Assembly: GCA_018715855.1 (NCBI GenBank)
Contig: DVKW01000231.1
Location: 1 to 9,328 of the forward strand
Source of the DNA: Candidatus Galligastranaerophilus intestinigallinarum
Lineage (GTDB): Bacteria; Cyanobacteriota; Vampirovibrionia; Gastranaerophilales; Gastranaerophilaceae
Length of the DNA: 9,328 nt
Direction of reading: 5' to 3'
In this document: in pieces, positions 5,583 through 9,328 of the stretch
How positions within the stretch are numbered: the first letter of the stretch is position 1
Layout of the letters: the number at the start of each line of letters is the position of its first letter
The notes under the pieces: model-generated
What the model saw: the letters and a program-made list of their open reading frames with translations, nothing else
Told to the model about the DNA's origin: nothing
Database searches by the model: none
Program-made: the position numbers and the translations under genes

Positions 5583-7388
5583 ATGGAAAATATTAAAGAT
5601 AAAAACGAAGAAACAACTTTATTGTTAAATGAAGCTTGTGATTATATTTCAAAAACAGATTTTATAAGTGCAGAAAAAAAACTTTCAAGGCTTCTTCAAA
5701 TTAACCCAAACCACCTTGAAGGCAACAAAACAATGGGGCTCACTCTTGTTAATTTGGAAAGGTGCGAAGAAGCAGTAAAATATTTTAAACAGGCAGTAAA
5801 AATTGATAAAGACGATGCAAACTCTTGGTTTTATTTAGGCTGCTGCCTTGAAAAAGCAGATGACCTGAACGCTGCTGAAAAAGCTTATAAAAAAGTAATT
5901 TCACTAAGAGAAGAATATTATGATGCATATAAAAGCCTTGGTGTTTTATACCTTAAAACGGGCGATTATGAAAAAATCATTAAAAAGTTAAATAAAATAA
6001 TTGTATTAGGAAAAGAAGATTTTCAATCTTTCTACATTTTGGCTTCCGCTTATATGGCCTTAGGGGATGAGAAAAAATCGGCAGAACTTTTAAAATTGGC
6101 TCATAATTTGGTGCCTGAACATATTCAAATTATAAATAATTTGGCAAGCTGCTTAATTGCAACCGGCGAAATTGAAGAAGCTGCCAATTATCTTGAAAAA
6201 GGCTTAAAACTTGATGAAAATAATTCCCAATTAAACTTTAATATGGGAACAATTTGCCAACTTAAACAAGATTACAACAAGGCGATTGAATTTTTTAACA
6301 GAGCCTATATAAAAGACCCGATGCCTGCAACCCTATCCGGTTTGGCTTCTTGTATGGCTGCAATTAAAAGGTATGATTCCGCTTTTAACTATTATAAAAC
6401 TTTGAGCGTTTTATACCCAAATAAAACAAATTACCTTAATAATTTGGTGCGTTGTGCAATTGAATGCGACAAATATGAAGATGCAATTCAGGCAATAGAA
6501 AAGCTTCTTAAAACTAACCCGAAATCTGTTGAATTAATGAAGAAAAAAGGGTTTGTTCTAAGAATGCAGGAAAAATATAAAGAAGCAATTGAAGTTTTTG
6601 ACACTCTTATAAAACGCGGCAAAATAGACTATGAAATTTATTACAATTTAGGAATTGCCCAAGCTCAGCTTTCAAATTTTGAAGCAAGCAAAGAAGCACT
6701 TAAAAAATGTGTTCAATTGGAACCTGAAAATGCAGTTGCAAGAAAAGATTTGGGCATTTTATATTTGTATATGAATTTTGTTGATTGGGCGCAAGATGAA
6801 CTTAAAAAAGCTTATGAACTTGACCCGAATGACCCTGAATATGCTTATAACTATGCTTTTAGCTTATATAAAGGCGGAAATTACAAAGAAGCGGATGAAT
6901 ATTTTAAAATTGCAATTAAATTAGATAATAAAGATTCTTTGTTTTATTCTTCATACGCAGAAAACCTTGTTATGCTGCAAAACAAAGAAGAAGCGGTTAA
7001 AAACTATAAGAAAGCAATTAGCTTAAACCCGAAAAATGTTCAGGCAAATTTTGGGCTTGCAAAAGTGATATATTCTGAAAGAAAGTTTGGCGTTGCAAAA
7101 GAACTTTTGGAAGATTTAATCGGCTATACAAATAGTGCTGAAATTTTAAATCTTCTTGCAATTGTATACCAAAACTTAAAAGAATATGAAAAAGCGGCGG
7201 GCATTTTCAAAAAATTGTTAAATGATTACCCCGATAACCACATAATAGCAACAAACCTTGCCCAATGCTGTTTAAAAATGAATGATTACAAATGTGCCAA
7301 AGAATATGCTACAATGGCGCTTAAAAAATACCCTGATTTTGATGATGCACTAAAAATTATTAAAGAGGTAAATAAAGAAAATGAGTAA
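5583..7388 (+). CDS. Tetratricopeptide-repeat protein, about 17 tandem TPR units
   Basis: A 601-residue cytoplasmic protein made almost entirely of 34-residue TPR units, about 17 in a row from residue 13 to near the C-terminus, plus a partial last helix. The repeats show the canonical pattern of W/N-x2-LG/A-x2-Y...F/Y-A-x-A-x3-F/Y-x-KAI-x-L-x-P-x-N, for example YYNLGIAQAQLSNFEASKEA. Such a stack forms a right-handed superhelix of about two turns that scaffolds protein partners. It has no signal peptide, membrane segment or enzymatic domain. A longer frame begins at a TTG at 5556, but those nine codons coincide with the extended -10 element, and the ATG at 5583 gives a natural MENIKDKN start, so the ATG is preferred. 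No Shine-Dalgarno is present, consistent with a leaderless message. The gene overlaps trpS by 8 nt. Its partner and function are unknown; TPR-rich proteins of this kind are common in the suspected lineage. Confidence 0.88.
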   Translation: MENIKDKNEETTLLLNEACDYISKTDFISAEKKLSRLLQINPNHLEGNKTMGLTLVNLERCEEAVKYFKQAVKIDKDDANSWFYLGCCLEKADDLNAAEKAYKKVISLREEYYDAYKSLGVLYLKTGDYEKIIKKLNKIIVLGKEDFQSFYILASAYMALGDEKKSAELLKLAHNLVPEHIQIINNLASCLIATGEIEEAANYLEKGLKLDENNSQLNFNMGTICQLKQDYNKAIEFFNRAYIKDPMPATLSGLASCMAAIKRYDSAFNYYKTLSVLYPNKTNYLNNLVRCAIECDKYEDAIQAIEKLLKTNPKSVELMKKKGFVLRMQEKYKEAIEVFDTLIKRGKIDYEIYYNLGIAQAQLSNFEASKEALKKCVQLEPENAVARKDLGILYLYMNFVDWAQDELKKAYELDPNDPEYAYNYAFSLYKGGNYKEADEYFKIAIKLDNKDSLFYSSYAENLVMLQNKEEAVKNYKKAISLNPKNVQANFGLAKVIYSERKFGVAKELLEDLIGYTNSAEILNLLAIVYQNLKEYEKAAGIFKKLLNDYPDNHIIATNLAQCCLKMNDYKCAKEYATMALKKYPDFDDALKIIKEVNKENE

Positions 7389-8394
7389 AAAAAGCATCCT
7401 ATCTTTAATGAGGCCGACAGGAAAACTACATTTAGGCCACTATTTGGGGGTTTTAACCAACTGGGTAAAACTTCAGGATGATGAAACCTTTAATTGTTTC
7501 TATGGTATCGCAGATTGGCATGCTTTAACTACAAAATTTGATGAAACGGATTCTCTTAAACAAAACACAAAAGATGTGCTTTTAGATTGGCTTGCAACAG
7601 GAATTGACCCTGATAAATCCACAATTTATCTGCAATCTTTAATTCCTGAAACTGCCAAATTGCACATATATCTAAGCATGATAACTCCCATGAACTGGGC
7701 GGAACGTGACCCTACCTTAAAAGATATGGTAAAAATTATGAAAGAAAAAGGAAATGGCGAAGAAACTTTTTCTTACGGTTTAATTGGCTATCCTATTTTG
7801 ATGTCTGCAGATATTTTAACCTTTAATGCAGAATATGTGCCCGTTGGAATTGATCAGGTTGCACATATTGAAATTACAAGAGATATTGCAAGAAGGTTTA
7901 ATAATATATATAAAACAGACCTTTTAATTGAACCAAAACCAAAATTAACGGAAATTCCACTTTTAAAAGGTTTGGACGGCAACAAAATGGGTAAATCTTT
8001 CCACAATGATATTAAAATTTCAGATACGGAAGAAGTTACTGCCAAAAAAATTATGACAGCAATTACAGACCGCTCAAGACTCAGAAAAACAGACCTTGGG
8101 CACCCTGATGAGTGCGAAGTTGTTTTTCCTTATTGGAAAATTTTTGGTTCAAGTGAAGAAATAAAAGAAATTGAAGATAATTGCAAAAAAGGCTTAATAG
8201 GTTGCGCTGATTGCAAAAGAAAACTTGCTTGTAAATTAAACCAAAAAATGGCACCAATAAGAGAAAAAAGAAAATATTATGAAAATAACCCCGACAAATT
8301 AAAAGAAATTTTAATTGAGGGTTCAAATAAGGCAAGGGCTAAAGCAAAAGAAGTTTTAGCCAAGGTTGAAGAAAAAGTAATGGTATTCAGATAA
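7381..8394 (+). CDS. trpS: Tryptophanyl-tRNA synthetase with predicted [4Fe-4S] site
   Basis: A 337-residue class Ic synthetase that charges tRNA-Trp. The HIGH-type motif is PTGKLHLGHY (12-21). GIDQVAHIEITRDIARRFN (156-174) is the tryptophan/dimer region. The KMSKS loop reads KMGKS (202-206), with Gly in the third position. Length is normal for bacterial TrpRS. In the tRNA-anticodon-binding C-terminal part, Cys245, Cys268, Cys275 and Cys278 have the spacing C-x22-C-x6-C-x2-C, which is the pattern reported for the [4Fe-4S]-binding TrpRS of Thermotoga maritima. The ATG at 7381 lies inside the end of the TPR gene (ATGAGTAA, 8-nt overlap) with GAGG at 7365-7368, so translation is coupled to the TPR gene and no separate promoter is seen. 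A strong terminator follows three bases after the stop. Enzyme identity is certain; the Fe-S cluster is predicted. Confidence 0.98.
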   Translation: MSKKSILSLMRPTGKLHLGHYLGVLTNWVKLQDDETFNCFYGIADWHALTTKFDETDSLKQNTKDVLLDWLATGIDPDKSTIYLQSLIPETAKLHIYLSMITPMNWAERDPTLKDMVKIMKEKGNGEETFSYGLIGYPILMSADILTFNAEYVPVGIDQVAHIEITRDIARRFNNIYKTDLLIEPKPKLTEIPLLKGLDGNKMGKSFHNDIKISDTEEVTAKKIMTAITDRSRLRKTDLGHPDECEVVFPYWKIFGSSEEIKEIEDNCKKGLIGCADCKRKLACKLNQKMAPIREKRKYYENNPDKLKEILIEGSNKARAKAKEVLAKVEEKVMVFR

Positions 8395-8396
8395 AT

Positions 8397-8424
8397 AAAA
8401 AGGGCTTAATTTTAAGCCCTTTTT
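8397..8424. terminator. Bidirectional rho-independent terminator between convergent genes
   Basis: AAAAAGGGCTTAA (8397-8409) and TTAAGCCCTTTTT (8412-8424) are perfect inverted repeats of 13 bp around a TT centre. The innermost A-T pairs must open to make a loop. The A run on one side and T run on the other let it stop transcription in both directions: trpS from the left, the membrane-protein gene from the right. Its right end overlaps the stop codon (8423-8425) of the minus-strand gene. Confidence 0.92.
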
Positions 8425-9328
8425 AATATTTATATTTATAAAGCCTGAATTTTTCAAAATATTCAAGCGAATCGCCTGTTACATATACAAGGTCGAAATT
8501 TTTCCATTCTAAATTTCTGTTTTTATCCCAAAAAGCATCGTAGCAAACAATCACAAATAGGGGGCTTTTTTTATCAACAAGCCTTACATTTTGCAAATAA
8601 AATTCCCAATTTTCTTCTCTAAAGGATGGAATAATATCTTTTAGCCAAATTACATATTTATAAGGCTTGCCTGTTTTCACCCAATACAAGTTGTGTTTTG
8701 GGTCAAGATAATAATTAATTGCAACCATAAAGTTTGTTGCATCCGTAAAAATTATGGGGTTTTTATCAGCATAATTATTTTTTATAAATTGCGCCATTTT
8801 CTTTGAGCCTGAATAGTCAAAAACAATATCTGCATAATAGCTTTTGATTCCGTTTAATATCATAAGAGCAAAAAATAAAGTAAAAACTGCCGCTATATTT
8901 TTCTTTTTTGTAAAAATGCTATTTTCTCTAAAATTGTTTTCATCAAATAGAACCCAAAAAGCAAAAATTATAATTGCATACATTGAAAAAATTCTTGTAG
9001 GCAAAACAAGCTGGTTATAAGCGGTTAAATAAATTAAAATTTGAAACAAAGATGAAATGGTACATATTAAAAAAAGCTTTTTGTTGTTTTTATATAAACC
9101 GATAAACATTGAAATAAAAGTTAGTGCAAAAATTAAGCAATAGCTGATGGTAAAAGGGTTAAAATATATTGCGTGCGATTTAATGTAATAAGCATCCATT
9201 GAGCCAAAAATAAAAGCAAAAATAATTCTTGCAAGCGCTGCAACTTTGTCATCATCTTTAAAATTAATATATACATTGCTTGAAGTTGTTCCTATAAGCT
9301 GAATTAAAAGCCCAAAAAATGCAAGGAA
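8423..9328 (-). CDS. Multi-spanning membrane protein, GT-C glycosyltransferase-like C-terminal part, 5' end outside window
   Basis: The reading frame is open from the right edge to the TAA at 8423-8425, giving 301 visible residues. An in-frame ATG at 9199 (residue 44) is internal, because 43 codons of hydrophobic, protein-like sequence precede it. Likely membrane helices in visible numbering are about 1-16, 33-43 (short), 59-79, 84-103, 112-128 and 144-161. A soluble domain of about 135 residues then runs to the C-terminus. This layout, a helical bundle ending in a small extracytoplasmic domain with KKMAQFIKNNY followed by a short beta strand (PIIFTDATN), resembles the C-terminal end of lipid-linked-sugar glycosyltransferases of the PMT/ArnT (GT-C) type. 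The catalytic Asp/Glu loop of those enzymes is near the N-terminus, outside the window, so activity cannot be judged. An O-antigen or polysaccharide polymerase is an alternative. Its 3' end shares a bidirectional terminator with trpS. Confidence 0.6.
   Translation of the reverse strand, partial: FLAFFGLLIQLIGTTSSNVYINFKDDDKVAALARIIFAFIFGSMDAYYIKSHAIYFNPFTISYCLIFALTFISMFIGLYKNNKKLFLICTISSLFQILIYLTAYNQLVLPTRIFSMYAIIIFAFWVLFDENNFRENSIFTKKKNIAAVFTLFFALMILNGIKSYYADIVFDYSGSKKMAQFIKNNYADKNPIIFTDATNFMVAINYYLDPKHNLYWVKTGKPYKYVIWLKDIIPSFREENWEFYLQNVRLVDKKSPLFVIVCYDAFWDKNRNLEWKNFDLVYVTGDSLEYFEKFRLYKYKY

Noticed and set aside
7854..8335. Two minus-strand open frames (7854-8045 and 8081-8335) inside trpS
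   Set aside because: Both lie opposite conserved TrpRS motifs (KMGKS loop and the Cys cluster), and hydrophobic runs are expected when Lys-rich codons are read in reverse.

Overview
This is an AT-rich, gene-dense bacterial window, roughly 30% GC by eye. Every complete gene ends in TAA, and neighbours overlap or sit a few bases apart. A LPS-type heptosyltransferase-like glycosyltransferase together with a secreted S-layer-homology (SLH) protein suggests an outer-membrane-bearing lineage that anchors its envelope through SLH domains. My best guess is a low-GC gut relative of Cyanobacteria (Vampirovibrionia/Melainabacteria, Gastranaerophilales). This is inference from gene style only; Negativicutes or another diderm SLH-bearing group is not excluded. 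There are no rRNA or tRNA genes, insertion sequences, CRISPR arrays or phage genes.

Left part (1-3026, minus strand): a tight operon read from right to left. It begins with a CooC-like P-loop ATPase, followed by folD (4 nt gap), alr (1-nt TAATG overlap) and the first 96 codons of gcvT (11 nt gap), which runs off the left edge. FolD and GcvT both handle tetrahydrofolate one-carbon units, and Alr supplies D-alanine for peptidoglycan. The ATPase is the unexpected member: it keeps the Cys-x-Cys pair that CooC proteins use to bind nickel, but no CO dehydrogenase is in view.

Middle (3027-5550, plus strand): a 54-bp divergent promoter region leads into a GT9 family glycosyltransferase gene with almost no leader. 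Next is a 133-bp gap with a good sigma70-type promoter, then a secreted protein with three SLH domains and an unassigned C-terminal beta-rich domain, closed by a rho-independent terminator.

Right part (5551-8424, plus strand): an extended -10 promoter directly precedes a protein of about 17 tandem TPR units, whose end overlaps trpS by 8 nt. TrpRS has a four-cysteine pattern identical in spacing to the [4Fe-4S] site of Thermotoga maritima TrpRS. A near-perfect palindromic bidirectional terminator separates trpS from a convergent minus-strand gene. That gene encodes a multi-spanning membrane protein resembling the C-terminal part of GT-C glycosyltransferases, and it continues past the right edge.

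Most of the content is housekeeping and envelope biogenesis. The items most worth a second look are the orphan CooC-like ATPase, the predicted Fe-S TrpRS, the SLH protein's C-terminal domain and the predicted leaderless or near-leaderless starts.
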